Below are positions 7,579-16,304 of a stretch of 64,000 bases of DNA, in pieces (within the stretch, counting starts at the first letter, position 1; every line of letters starts with the position of its first letter). Both the position numbers and the translations under genes were made by a program. The notes beneath the pieces are model-generated. The model made no database searches. It was not told the DNA's origin and saw only the letters and a program-made list of their open reading frames with translations. The stretch comes from Gallionella sp. (GTDB taxonomy: Bacteria; Pseudomonadota; Gammaproteobacteria; Burkholderiales; Gallionellaceae): positions 1-64,000 of the forward strand of contig JALNYK010000004.1 in the NCBI GenBank assembly GCA_023229845.1, given 5' to 3'.

Positions 7579-10500
7579 ATGTCCAAGCAACCAGCGATCC
7601 GCCTAGTCGACAAGAACGACGATCAACATGCCGCCGGAACGCACGCGATCCAGGAGGCGCGCGATCGCCTCGAAGCCGAGACCCAGGCCGAGCTTTCCGC
7701 GCAGGCACGCGCTCGCGCCGAAGCCCATGCGCGTGCGGTAGCTCAGGCTCGCGCCCGCGCCGAAATAGAGTTGACCGCCCAGATCGAGGCCAAGGCACAG
7801 GACGAGGTCAGACTGGGCGAGGCGATCAGAGCCAAGCTCGATATCGAGAAGCGGGCCTCCGCGGAATGGCAGGCTAGACTGGACCTTGAATTGCGCCTGC
7901 AGTCCGAGAACCAGGCCCGGTTGCGCGCGGAACAACAAGCGACCGAGGAACTGAATCAGCGCCTGCAGCAAGAATTGCTTGCCCGCACTGCTGCCGACGA
8001 GAAGCTACGCGCCGAGCGCGAACTGGCCCAGTTGATCGAGCAGCGCATCAAGGCGGATCAGCAGACGAAGCAGAACGCCGAAGCCGAGATGCAGACGATA
8101 CGGGCGGAGATCGCCGAGCTGGAAGCGCTGCTCGTTCAGACTGCGGGCGAACGCGAGGCTGTCGAAATCGAACGCAAACGCAATGCCGAAGAGACGCTGG
8201 TACTGGAACAGCAACTGCGCGACATGGCGGTCAAGCGTGCCGAGGCGGAGGCCGAAGAGTTACGACTGTCGCGCAGCAGGGCCGACACGGAACAGGCGGA
8301 GCTGGATAAGATCGGCAGGCGCGTCGAGGCCGAGCAGCATTCTGCCCATGCCGCAGAGAATCGCGTGCGTATGGAGCAGGATCTGGCGCGACTGGCCCAG
8401 GAGAAAGCTGCGGCCGACGCGGCGATTGCACGAGCCGCCGAAATCAAGGCGCGCAAGGAGCAGGAATCGCTCGATCTGACCAACGCAAGGCTGGCGGCCG
8501 AACAGGTGGCCGCCGAGGCGGCCGAAGCCAAGGTTGCCGCCGAAGCATTGGCCTTGAGCGAAATTCAGAAGAAGATCGCTGCGGAGCGCGAAGCCGAGCA
8601 CGCTGCCAAGACTCGCGCTGCCATGGAACAGGCTGCGGCCGAGATGCTGGCCCAACGCGCTCATCTCGAAGAACAGGCCAGACTCAATGCCGAAGCGCGC
8701 GAACGCGAAGAGCGGCAGTTATTCGAGTCTGTCAGGCAGCGGGCCGAAGCGGAAGGCTTGGCGAGGGCCGAAGCCGAACGCCGGTTTCGGAGCGAGCAGG
8801 AAGCGACGGAACTGGCGCGATCTCAAGCCGAGTTCGACCGGCAGGTGCAGCAGCAACAGGAAGAGAACAATGCATTGTTGCGAAGGGCCGGGCAGGAGGC
8901 GCAGGAGCGTCTCGGCATCGAGCGCAAGGCTGCACAGGCAGCCGCCTACAAGCTGCAGGCCGAGCAGAATCTGACGATACTGACGCAACAGCGGGCCGAT
9001 GCGGAGATGCTGGCCACCCAGGAGATCGAACTCAAGCTGCAGGCCGAGTTGCGCGAGATCGAAGCGGCCAATCAGCGTGCGGCCGCGGCACAACAAGCCA
9101 AACGCGTGGCCGAAGAGAATGCCGAAACGGAAGCCCAGCTGCGTGCGACGATAGCGGCGCGCACCGCTGTCGAACAGAGCGCCGTTCAGAACAACAAGGA
9201 GCGTCTCGAACTCGAAGCACGCGCCAGAGAATTGGCTCTGGAGGTTGAGAAGGAAACGATGCAATCGCGGGAACAGGCGGTCGCTTTGTTGCGCCAGGTC
9301 GAGGAAGAAGCTCAGGAACGCCTCAGTCTCGAGCGTCAGGCGATTCAGGCTGCAACCGACAAGCTACAGGCCGAACAGCATCTGGCGCAACTGGCCCAGC
9401 AGCGCATCGCTGCCGATTCTCAGGCGCTACGGGAACTCGATCTCAAGGAACAGACCGAGCAGAAGGCGATAGCGGCCGCCGACCAGAAAGCGGCCGCGGC
9501 ACAGCAGGCCCAGTGCCTGGCCGAGGAGAAAGCCGAATCGGAAGCCTGTCTGCAAGCGGCGATAGAAGCCCGCAATGCCGCCGAACAGGGCGCCATCCAG
9601 AAGAACCACGAACGCATCGAACTCGAAGTGGAGGCCAGAGAGCTGGCGCTGGAGACCGAGCGCCAAGAGATGCAACTTGTCGAGACCATGCGCGAAAAGG
9701 AGCAGGCTGCATTGCGCGCACGGAACATGGCCAAGATTCGCGCCGACGAAGAGGTCAAGGCACTCGCTGCCGAGCAGGAAAAAATACGAGCCGAAGCACT
9801 CGCTACCGCTTCTTTCCAGAAGCAGATCGCCGCTGCCGAGGAGGCCCGCCAAACCGCGATGACGCGGGCGGAAAACATGGCCAGATTGCGCATCGAGGAA
9901 GAGGGGCGGATCGCCGAGGCCGAGCAGGCGCGCCTGCGCTCCGAGGCGGTCGCCACTGTCTCGACGCGCAAGCGCCTCCAATTGGAAGAGCAGGCCAGAG
10001 TCACCGCCGAGCAGCGTGAGCAGATGGAAGCCGAACTGCTGGCTCAGCAACAGCAGCATGCCGAGCGCGAGCGCGAACTGATCGATCAGTTCGCACAACA
10101 GAAGGCGCAGGAAGAAGAGACGGCCACGATGCTGCAAGCCCGATTCGACGAGGCCGAGCGCATGGCCTCGCAGGCAGAACAGGAGCGTATCGCAGCGGAA
10201 CAGGCAATCGAAGAACGCATTAGTGCGATCGCGGAGTCGACGAAGCGGCAACAGGAAGAGCGCGAGGCACGCTTGCAGCAATCCCGCGAACGATGCGATG
10301 CCGAGGAGCAGCGTGTCACGGAGGCGGAGCAGGCGCAACGGCAACAGGAGGAGCAAACCGCACTCACCGTGGCCAAGCGCATCGAATTGGCTGAGCAGGC
10401 ACGCCAGCTTGCAGAGCTGCGCGAGGCGGCCGAGATCGAGTTGCTGGAGCAGCAACGGCTTCATCTCGAATTGGAGCGTGAACTGCTAGATCAGGCCGAG

Positions 10501-11520
10501 CAGCAGCGCACGCTGAAAGAAGAAACGACCGGTCTGCTGCAAGCCCGCATCGATGCCGAACGCCAGGCTGAGCAGGAAGTGCAGGAAGCGCAGGCAGCGG
10601 AACTGTCGGCCATGGAACGCGCCAAGCGGCTCATCGAGGAAGCCAGAAAACATCGAGAGGAATTCGAACTGGCTGCTTCGCGTGCGGCAGAAGCGGAACT
10701 GCGGAAGATGGCCGAAAGGAACGAGCGTCACCACAAGCCGGAATATTATCCGAGTTGGGAACGCCTGCTGGCCGAACAGTCGACGAACGAACAGTCGATA
10801 GGCGAACAGTCGACGAACGAACAGTCGATAGGCGAACAGTCGATAGGCGAACAGTCGATAGGCGAACAGTCGATAGGCGAACAGTCGATAGGCGAACAGT
10901 CGATAGGCGAACAGTCGATAGGCGAACAGTCGATAGGCGAGCAAGAGTTTGAGCGGATGGAGGTGGAAGCTCAGGCCGGTGTGAGTTCCGATGATGTGCT
11001 GCCGCTGTTGGAGGAGCACACCTCGCAAGAAGACAGTCTGGAATCGCAAATAGTAGAGGGCACCGATATCAACGAGACATCCGCTGTCGAGGTATTGGCG
11101 GAAGAAGATAAATCCGAATCGGTGGTCGTGGAGACAGATGGCAGCCAATCGACAGAGCCCGCGATTGAGCCGCAGATGGACGGCCAGCCGCAGCCAGAAC
11201 CGGAAGCGCCGCAGGAGTCATGGCTGGATACTCAGCCCCCGCAGTTGACTTCGGAACAGATGCCTCGCCAAGATGCGCCAGCATTCTTTTCCAAGGCGAA
11301 GATCATCGGCCTGACGGTGGCCGCAGCTTCCGTGATCGGAATCACGTTGTGGGCGCTCAAGACAAACGAGCCCGTTATACAACCGCCCCCTAAAGCTGCG
11401 AAGCCCGCTGTTTCCGCGGTCGACAATGGAAAAGCGGCAGAGGAGGCCAGACCGGAATCTTCGGCTGCGCCTACGCTCAACGGTTTGAAGTTGAGCGATA
11501 GCCTCGATCAAAAGCAGTAA
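7579..11520 (+). CDS. giant coiled-coil protein with C-terminal membrane anchor and tandem-repeat tract
   Basis: A 1313-residue protein. The ATG at 7579 has GGGAG upstream; an earlier in-frame start at 7495 has none. Residues 15 to about 1055 are almost pure Ala/Glu/Gln/Arg/Lys heptad-type sequence, predicting one very long coiled coil. Then come an 11-unit pentapeptide tract (EQSIG/EQSTN, about residues 1066-1120), an acidic Pro/Gln-rich stretch, one transmembrane helix (about 1241-1260) and a 53-residue tail. There is no N-terminal signal, so the rod is probably cytoplasmic. It contains internal duplications, one of about 137 residues. Composition recalls TolA and structural proteins, but no family is recognised. 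Roles in cell shape or scaffolding are guesses. Confidence 0.85.
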   Translation: MSKQPAIRLVDKNDDQHAAGTHAIQEARDRLEAETQAELSAQARARAEAHARAVAQARARAEIELTAQIEAKAQDEVRLGEAIRAKLDIEKRASAEWQARLDLELRLQSENQARLRAEQQATEELNQRLQQELLARTAADEKLRAERELAQLIEQRIKADQQTKQNAEAEMQTIRAEIAELEALLVQTAGEREAVEIERKRNAEETLVLEQQLRDMAVKRAEAEAEELRLSRSRADTEQAELDKIGRRVEAEQHSAHAAENRVRMEQDLARLAQEKAAADAAIARAAEIKARKEQESLDLTNARLAAEQVAAEAAEAKVAAEALALSEIQKKIAAEREAEHAAKTRAAMEQAAAEMLAQRAHLEEQARLNAEAREREERQLFESVRQRAEAEGLARAEAERRFRSEQEATELARSQAEFDRQVQQQQEENNALLRRAGQEAQERLGIERKAAQAAAYKLQAEQNLTILTQQRADAEMLATQEIELKLQAELREIEAANQRAAAAQQAKRVAEENAETEAQLRATIAARTAVEQSAVQNNKERLELEARARELALEVEKETMQSREQAVALLRQVEEEAQERLSLERQAIQAATDKLQAEQHLAQLAQQRIAADSQALRELDLKEQTEQKAIAAADQKAAAAQQAQCLAEEKAESEACLQAAIEARNAAEQGAIQKNHERIELEVEARELALETERQEMQLVETMREKEQAALRARNMAKIRADEEVKALAAEQEKIRAEALATASFQKQIAAAEEARQTAMTRAENMARLRIEEEGRIAEAEQARLRSEAVATVSTRKRLQLEEQARVTAEQREQMEAELLAQQQQHAERERELIDQFAQQKAQEEETATMLQARFDEAERMASQAEQERIAAEQAIEERISAIAESTKRQQEEREARLQQSRERCDAEEQRVTEAEQAQRQQEEQTALTVAKRIELAEQARQLAELREAAEIELLEQQRLHLELERELLDQAEQQRTLKEETTGLLQARIDAERQAEQEVQEAQAAELSAMERAKRLIEEARKHREEFELAASRAAEAELRKMAERNERHHKPEYYPSWERLLAEQSTNEQSIGEQSTNEQSIGEQSIGEQSIGEQSIGEQSIGEQSIGEQSIGEQSIGEQEFERMEVEAQAGVSSDDVLPLLEEHTSQEDSLESQIVEGTDINETSAVEVLAEEDKSESVVVETDGSQSTEPAIEPQMDGQPQPEPEAPQESWLDTQPPQLTSEQMPRQDAPAFFSKAKIIGLTVAAASVIGITLWALKTNEPVIQPPPKAAKPAVSAVDNGKAAEEARPESSAAPTLNGLKLSDSLDQKQ
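10774..10938 (+). repeat. 15-bp in-frame tandem repeat, 11 units
   Basis: Nine copies of GAACAGTCGATAGGC and two of GAACAGTCGACGAAC (units 1 and 3) encode EQSIG and EQSTN. Copies of each type are identical at the DNA level, which suggests recent slippage expansion. Copy-number changes would keep the frame. Confidence 0.97.
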
Positions 11521-11543
11521 CCATCGTCCGCACGAGAGACTAT

Positions 11544-14126
11544 CTATTTCGATAGGGCTTCGCGTAGTGCCGCGGTTTTTTCCGGCTGTTCCAGCGCGCT
11601 GCCGCTGACCCAGAACACGTCTTCCGCGCGGCTGCCCAGCGTGTTGATCTTCGCGCGGTGCAGGCGGATGCCGCGCTGATCCAGTATCTGGGCGATATGC
11701 GCCAGCAGGCCGGGACGGTCGCCGGCGGTCAGCGACAGCACCGTCAATCCCTTGTGATCCGGCCTGATCTCGACTTCGGTGGGGATCGGGAAGTGTTTGA
11801 GCTGGCGGCTGATGCGTCCGCCGGCGGCGAGAGTCAGCGGTCCGTCCTGCGCGATCTGCTGCATCAGTTCATGCTCGACATAATTCATGATGTCGCGATA
11901 GGCGGCAGAACTGGACGCTGCGGCTTCCATGATCTGGAAGCTGTTCAGCGCATAGCCGTGGCGGGTTGTGTGGATCTTGGCCTCGACGATCGTGAAATTC
12001 ATCCGCGCGAAAAAATCGCAGATGCGGGCGAACAGTGCGCGCTGGTCCGGGCAGTACACCAGCACCTGCAGACCTTCTCCGGCGCGGCTCAACCTGGTCT
12101 TGACGACAGGCCCGGCGCTGTTGACCTTGAATGCCAGTTGTCGCGTATGCCAGGCGATCTCCTGCGGCTCGTGATCCAGAAAGTAGCTGTCGTCGAGCTG
12201 CGCCCACAGCAGCTTGTATGTGTCGTGCGACAACGCATACAGATTGAGCGTGTTGGCGGCCTCGCGACGGATCTCGCCGAGCAGGTCGGCAGACTGTCCG
12301 TCGCTGAGGTAGCGGCGCGCGAGATGGAACAGGTCTTCCATCAGCTTGCCTTTCCAGGCATTCCACACCTTCGGGCTGGTGCCGCGCACGTCCGCGACAG
12401 TTAGCAGGTAGAGCGCGACCAGGTGGCGGTCATTCCTGATCGTTCTGGCGAAATCGGCGATCACCTCCGGGTCGGACAGGTCCTGCTTCTGCGCGGTTGC
12501 CGACAGCGTCAGGTGCTGCTCGACCAGCCAGACCACCATCTCGGTGTCATCGTCGCTGAGTTCGTGACGCTTGCAGAACGCGAGCGCGTCCTTTTTGCCC
12601 AGTTTCGAATGGTCGCCGCCCCGGCCTTTGGCGATGTCGTGGAACAGTCCCGCGACATACAACACTTCGGGACGAGCGAATTCAGCCATCAGTTTGCTGC
12701 ACAGTGGCACCTCGTGCGCGTGCTGCGGCAGCGCGAAGCGGCGCAGGTTGCGCACCACCATCAGGATATGTTCGTCCACGGTGTAGACATGGAACAGGTC
12801 GTGCTGCATCTGGCCGACGATGCGGTCGAACGCGGGGATGTAGCGACCGAGGATGCCGTACTGGTTCATGCGCCGCAGCGCGTGGACGATGCCTTGCGGC
12901 TGGCGCAGGATCTCCATGAAGCGCTGGCGGTTCAGCGGGTTGTTACGGAACGCCGCGTCGATGCGGCGCTGTGCGCGCCACAGCGCGCGCAGCGTCTTCG
13001 CGGACATGTCGGTCAACTCATCGTGCTGTTGCATCAGCAGCATGGCTTCGAAGATCGCCGACGGGGTATGCTCGAATAGTTGTTCGTCGCGGATGTCCAG
13101 CAGCGTGCCGATGACGCGGAAGCGTTCGTTCAGCGCATGCTGCGGCGGCATGTCGCGGAAGATGCGGTCGCGCAGGTTTTGCAGCAATATAGTGTTGAAT
13201 TGGCGCACCGCGAGGCGGGTGCGGTAGTAGCGCTGCATCAGATGTTCGCTGGCGCGGCGGTTGGCCGACGCCGCTATACCCATCTGATCGGCCAGCGCAG
13301 TCTGGAAGTCGAACAGCAGGCGGTCTTCGCGACGCTTCGCAAGGTAATGCAGGCGGATGCGCAGTGTCTGCAGCAGCGCGTCGTGGCGCGCGATCTGGCG
13401 CGCCTCGGTCGGCGTGATCAGCCCCGCCCCGGCGAGCTCGGACCAGCGCGTACCCAATCCCGCCGCACGGGCTATCCAGTTAACGGTCTGCAGGTCGCGC
13501 AGGCCGCCTGGACTTTCCTTCAGGTTGGGTTCGAGGTTGAAGTCCGCCTCTAGGAAGCGCGCGTGGCGCTGCTGCTGCTCCTGCTGTTTGGCGAGGAAGA
13601 ACGCGCGCGGATCGAGCTGTCGTTGTACTGCGGCGTTCAATGCCTTGAACAGCTTTGCATCGCCGCAAAGCAGGCGCACCTCCAGCAGATTGGTCTGCAC
13701 CGTGATGTCGGTAGACTCGGCGAGGCATTGTTCTATGGTGCGTATGCTGTGCCCGACTTCCAGCCCGATGTCCCAGAGCATCTGCACCAGTTCGTGCAGT
13801 TTCTGCTGCAGAGTCTCGTCCGGCGGGTGCCCGTCCATGAGTTTTCCGGATTCCGCATCCAGCAGGATCAGCAGGTCGATGTCCGACTTCGGGTACAGCT
13901 CGCCGCGACCGTATCCGCCGACCGCGATCAGCGCGAGAGGCGCGGGTATCCCCAGTCCTTGCCAGACGTGGCGCAAGTAAGCGTCGATCAGCCTGCTGTG
14001 CGCCTTTAGCAGGGACGCAGCCTTGCCGTGCTTCAGGTAATCCTGTTCGAGGGCAGTGCGGTCGCCGCGCAACGAGGCGCGCAGGGTTGCGACGTCGTCA
14101 GAGGGGAGGAGGGGGCGGGCAGCCAT
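11544..14126 (-). CDS. glnD: bifunctional [protein-PII] uridylyltransferase/uridylyl-removing enzyme
   Basis: Cytoplasmic nitrogen sensor that uridylylates PII when glutamine is low and removes UMP when it is high. The 860 residues have the family order. A nucleotidyltransferase domain carries GGYGRGELYPKSDIDLLI near residues 68-85. An HD domain carries LFHDIAKGRGGDHSKLG near 495. Two C-terminal ACT domains begin at about 680 and 790 (RALFARICDFFARMNF; DRPGLLAHIAQILDQRGIRL). The first 29 bases overlap the end of map, so the two are probably translated from one transcript. It converges with the coiled-coil gene, with only 23 bases between stops. Confidence 0.97.
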   Translation of the reverse strand: MAARPLLPSDDVATLRASLRGDRTALEQDYLKHGKAASLLKAHSRLIDAYLRHVWQGLGIPAPLALIAVGGYGRGELYPKSDIDLLILLDAESGKLMDGHPPDETLQQKLHELVQMLWDIGLEVGHSIRTIEQCLAESTDITVQTNLLEVRLLCGDAKLFKALNAAVQRQLDPRAFFLAKQQEQQQRHARFLEADFNLEPNLKESPGGLRDLQTVNWIARAAGLGTRWSELAGAGLITPTEARQIARHDALLQTLRIRLHYLAKRREDRLLFDFQTALADQMGIAASANRRASEHLMQRYYRTRLAVRQFNTILLQNLRDRIFRDMPPQHALNERFRVIGTLLDIRDEQLFEHTPSAIFEAMLLMQQHDELTDMSAKTLRALWRAQRRIDAAFRNNPLNRQRFMEILRQPQGIVHALRRMNQYGILGRYIPAFDRIVGQMQHDLFHVYTVDEHILMVVRNLRRFALPQHAHEVPLCSKLMAEFARPEVLYVAGLFHDIAKGRGGDHSKLGKKDALAFCKRHELSDDDTEMVVWLVEQHLTLSATAQKQDLSDPEVIADFARTIRNDRHLVALYLLTVADVRGTSPKVWNAWKGKLMEDLFHLARRYLSDGQSADLLGEIRREAANTLNLYALSHDTYKLLWAQLDDSYFLDHEPQEIAWHTRQLAFKVNSAGPVVKTRLSRAGEGLQVLVYCPDQRALFARICDFFARMNFTIVEAKIHTTRHGYALNSFQIMEAAASSSAAYRDIMNYVEHELMQQIAQDGPLTLAAGGRISRQLKHFPIPTEVEIRPDHKGLTVLSLTAGDRPGLLAHIAQILDQRGIRLHRAKINTLGSRAEDVFWVSGSALEQPEKTAALREALSK

Positions 14127-14892
14127 CGGAAACGGTCAGCACTTCGAAACCGGATTCGGTGACGAGTATCGTGTGTTCGTATTGCGCCGACAGGCTGTGG
14201 TCCTTGGTGACCACGGTCCAGCCGTCGCCGAGCTGCTTGATGTCCTTCTTGCCGGCGTTGATCATCGGTTCGATCGTGAAGGTCATGCCGGCTTCAAGGC
14301 GAATACCGGTTTTAGGGCGGCCGTAGTGCAGCACCTGGGGCTCCTCGTGGAAACGGCTGCCGATGCCGTGGCCGCAGAATTCGCGCACCACGCTGTAGCC
14401 CAGCGGTTCGACGAAGCTCTGGATCGCGTGACCGATGTCGCCCAGATACGCGCCCGGCCTGACCACGCGGATGCCGCGCCACAGCGCCAGCCAGGTGGTA
14501 TCGCACAGGCGTCTGGCCTGGATCGACGGCTCGCCGACCATGTACATCCGGCTGCTATCGCCGTGGTAGCCGTCCTTGATCACTGTGACGTCAAGATTAA
14601 CGATGTCACCGTTTTTCAGCGCCTTGTCGCTTGGTATACCGTGGCAGATCTGGTGGTTGATCGAGGCGCAGATCGACTTGGGGTAGGGCGTATGGCCGCC
14701 CGGCGCATAGTTCAACGGCGCAGGAATGCCGTGCTGGACATCGACGATATAGTCGTGGCACAGCTTGTCCAGCTCGTTGGTGGTGACGCCGGCCTTGACG
14801 AACGGGGTAATGTAATCGAGCACCTCGCTGGTCAGACGACCGGCGATGCGCATCTTATCTATTTCTTGCGGAGTCTTGATGGAAACGGACAT
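14098..14892 (-). CDS. map: type I methionine aminopeptidase
   Basis: Removes the initiator methionine from nascent proteins. The 264-residue product is family length and starts MSVSIKTPQEIDKMRIAGRL. All metal-binding positions are visible: His in CHGIPSD, Asp in NLDVTVIKDGYHGD, His in CGHGIGSRFHEEP, Glu in TIEP and Glu in QYEHTILVT. It is the first gene of a map-glnD operon and overlaps glnD by 29 bases. The C-terminus ends in an unusual Pro run (CPPPPPL). Confidence 0.97.
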   Translation of the reverse strand: MSVSIKTPQEIDKMRIAGRLTSEVLDYITPFVKAGVTTNELDKLCHDYIVDVQHGIPAPLNYAPGGHTPYPKSICASINHQICHGIPSDKALKNGDIVNLDVTVIKDGYHGDSSRMYMVGEPSIQARRLCDTTWLALWRGIRVVRPGAYLGDIGHAIQSFVEPLGYSVVREFCGHGIGSRFHEEPQVLHYGRPKTGIRLEAGMTFTIEPMINAGKKDIKQLGDGWTVVTKDHSLSAQYEHTILVTESGFEVLTVSDGCPPPPPL

Positions 14893-14907
14893 GGTTATTG
14901 GATGACT

Positions 14908-14924
14908 TTCTCGGAAACCGAGAA
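14908..14924 (-). promoter_or_regulatory. hairpin in the map leader
   Basis: A perfect seven-base-pair inverted repeat TTCTCGG/CCGAGAA around AAA lies 16 bases upstream of the map start codon. It could sit in the 5' leader of map or act as an operator. No role is established. Confidence 0.35.
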
Positions 14925-15030
14925 TATCATGCGCCCCGGATTGCCGACAAATTGGATTCGGAACTTAAATCGCATCGGGTCTGACTAACCGGCGCAACAT
15001 CCCCAAATCCTTATCAGTCACGGAGACAAT

Positions 15031-15369
15031 ATGAAAAAGCAATTAGCAATCGCCTTGTTCCTTACCGCCAGCGTGAATGCCTATGCCGTTGACGGCGGCG
15101 CCGTCGTCGGCGGCGCTATCGGCGGAGCGGCCGGCGCTGCCGTCGGTTACAACGTTGGAGGCCAGAACGGTGCGATCCTGGGCGCAGCCATCGGCGGAGC
15201 GACTGGCGCTGCAGTGGGGAGCCGCAACACCCCCGCTCCCGTCGTGCAGGCAGCGCCGGCAACGGTGGTTCCAGTGCGGACGGCGCGCGCGGATGACGAG
15301 GAGCATGGTCACTACGACAACGGAAAGCATCGTGGCCATGACAAGCATCACCACGATAAGAAGGACTGA
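15031..15369 (+). CDS. exported glycine-zipper protein with His-rich tail
   Basis: A 112-residue small envelope protein. Residues 1-19 form a signal peptide (KKQLAIALFLTASVNAYA). Residues 22-67 form a glycine-zipper region with repeated GGAIGGAAGAAVG/GAAIGGATGAAVG units, which can insert in or line membranes. The last 25 residues are rich in His, Asp and Lys (GHDKHHHDKKD) and could bind metal ions. A good ribosome site (ACGGAGAC) precedes the ATG, and a strong terminator follows. Function unknown; metal binding is inference. Confidence 0.85.
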   Translation: MKKQLAIALFLTASVNAYAVDGGAVVGGAIGGAAGAAVGYNVGGQNGAILGAAIGGATGAAVGSRNTPAPVVQAAPATVVPVRTARADDEEHGHYDNGKHRGHDKHHHDKKD

Positions 15370-15384
15370 GTTTTTGTTTCAGGC

Positions 15385-15418
15385 AAGAAAAAAGGCACGG
15401 TGACGTGCCTTTTTTCTT
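15385..15418. terminator. bidirectional rho-independent terminator
   Basis: A perfect 15-base-pair stem (AAGAAAAAAGGCACG and its complement) with loop GTGA has A and T tracts on opposite sides. It lies between two convergent genes and can stop both. Confidence 0.95.
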
Positions 15419-15431
15419 GGTGGGATATTGT

Positions 15432-16304
15432 TTATTCGGCTGCGGCAGCAACCGGTGCCGCATCGACATACAACGTTTCCAGCTGGGCTTCGCCGATATC
15501 CAGGATCTGCAGGCAGGCGGCTCCCAGCTTGGGCCATTCCTGAGTCAGGCTCAGGCCGAGTTGCTGCTGCACGATGTGTTCGGCAAGCTGGGATGTCGCG
15601 ATCAATCTGCGGCTCAACATCGGCAGAGCGGAGTTGGCCGATTCGATCGCATCACGATCATGGTGGTTGCGGATAGCGAGACAAATTTCTTCCGGCAGCC
15701 ACCAGCTTTGCGCCAGTATGCAACCCACCATCGCATGGTTGGTAGGCATCGCAGCTTCTTCCACTTCGGTGAAGCTGCGCACCGCGTCGCGGTTGGCTTC
15801 GTCCAGTACGGCGGCGTAGTTCGGAAAACGTCCGAGCAGGACCGGGATGCCGCAATCGCGGAACAGGCCGAAGGTGTAGGCATCCTCCGCGCGCAGGCCG
15901 CGAATCTTGAGATATTGCGCCAGCCAGCCGGAGAGATGGGCGATACGTGCCGACGCATCCCAGAAACGTTCCAGATTCACTACATTTGGAAACGAGTTGC
16001 GCAGGATAATGCCGGCCACGGCACGGCTGGCCGTTTTCAGGCCGAGAATGGCGAGTGCCTCGTTGACTGACCGCACGCGCTGGCGCAGACCGAAGAACGG
16101 TGAATTGGCGGTCTTGATCAGGCCGGCTGCGAGACCGACATCGGTGCCGATAATGCTGGCCAGACGGGTGTAGTCCGGCTCGTCCTTGTTTGTCTCGGCC
16201 ATGAAGCGATCCAGTATCACCGGGCAGGGCGGAATACCCACATCGATGATGGAGCGCTCGAACAGGTTGTCGACAGCCGATGGATTGGAGTCTTGTGCGT
16301 TCAT
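15432..16304 (-). CDS. HDOD domain signalling protein
   Basis: A 290-residue soluble protein built around one HDOD domain, an HD-related output module common in bacterial signalling and usually without enzyme activity. The family look is clear from LASIIGTDVGLAAGLIKTANSPFFGLRQ-type sequence near residues 48-75 and from SVNEALAILGLKTASRAV. The chosen ATG at 16304 overlaps the stop of the upstream GGDEF-EAL gene by four bases (ATGA). Translational coupling suggests it acts in the same cyclic-di-GMP circuit. An open extension to 16433 lies inside that gene and is rejected. Confidence 0.9.
   Translation of the reverse strand: MNAQDSNPSAVDNLFERSIIDVGIPPCPVILDRFMAETNKDEPDYTRLASIIGTDVGLAAGLIKTANSPFFGLRQRVRSVNEALAILGLKTASRAVAGIILRNSFPNVVNLERFWDASARIAHLSGWLAQYLKIRGLRAEDAYTFGLFRDCGIPVLLGRFPNYAAVLDEANRDAVRSFTEVEEAAMPTNHAMVGCILAQSWWLPEEICLAIRNHHDRDAIESANSALPMLSRRLIATSQLAEHIVQQQLGLSLTQEWPKLGAACLQILDIGEAQLETLYVDAAPVAAAAE

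Noticed and set aside
10774..10938. Regular short repeats considered as a CRISPR array
   Set aside because: The units are contiguous 15-mers without spacers, in frame inside a long gene.
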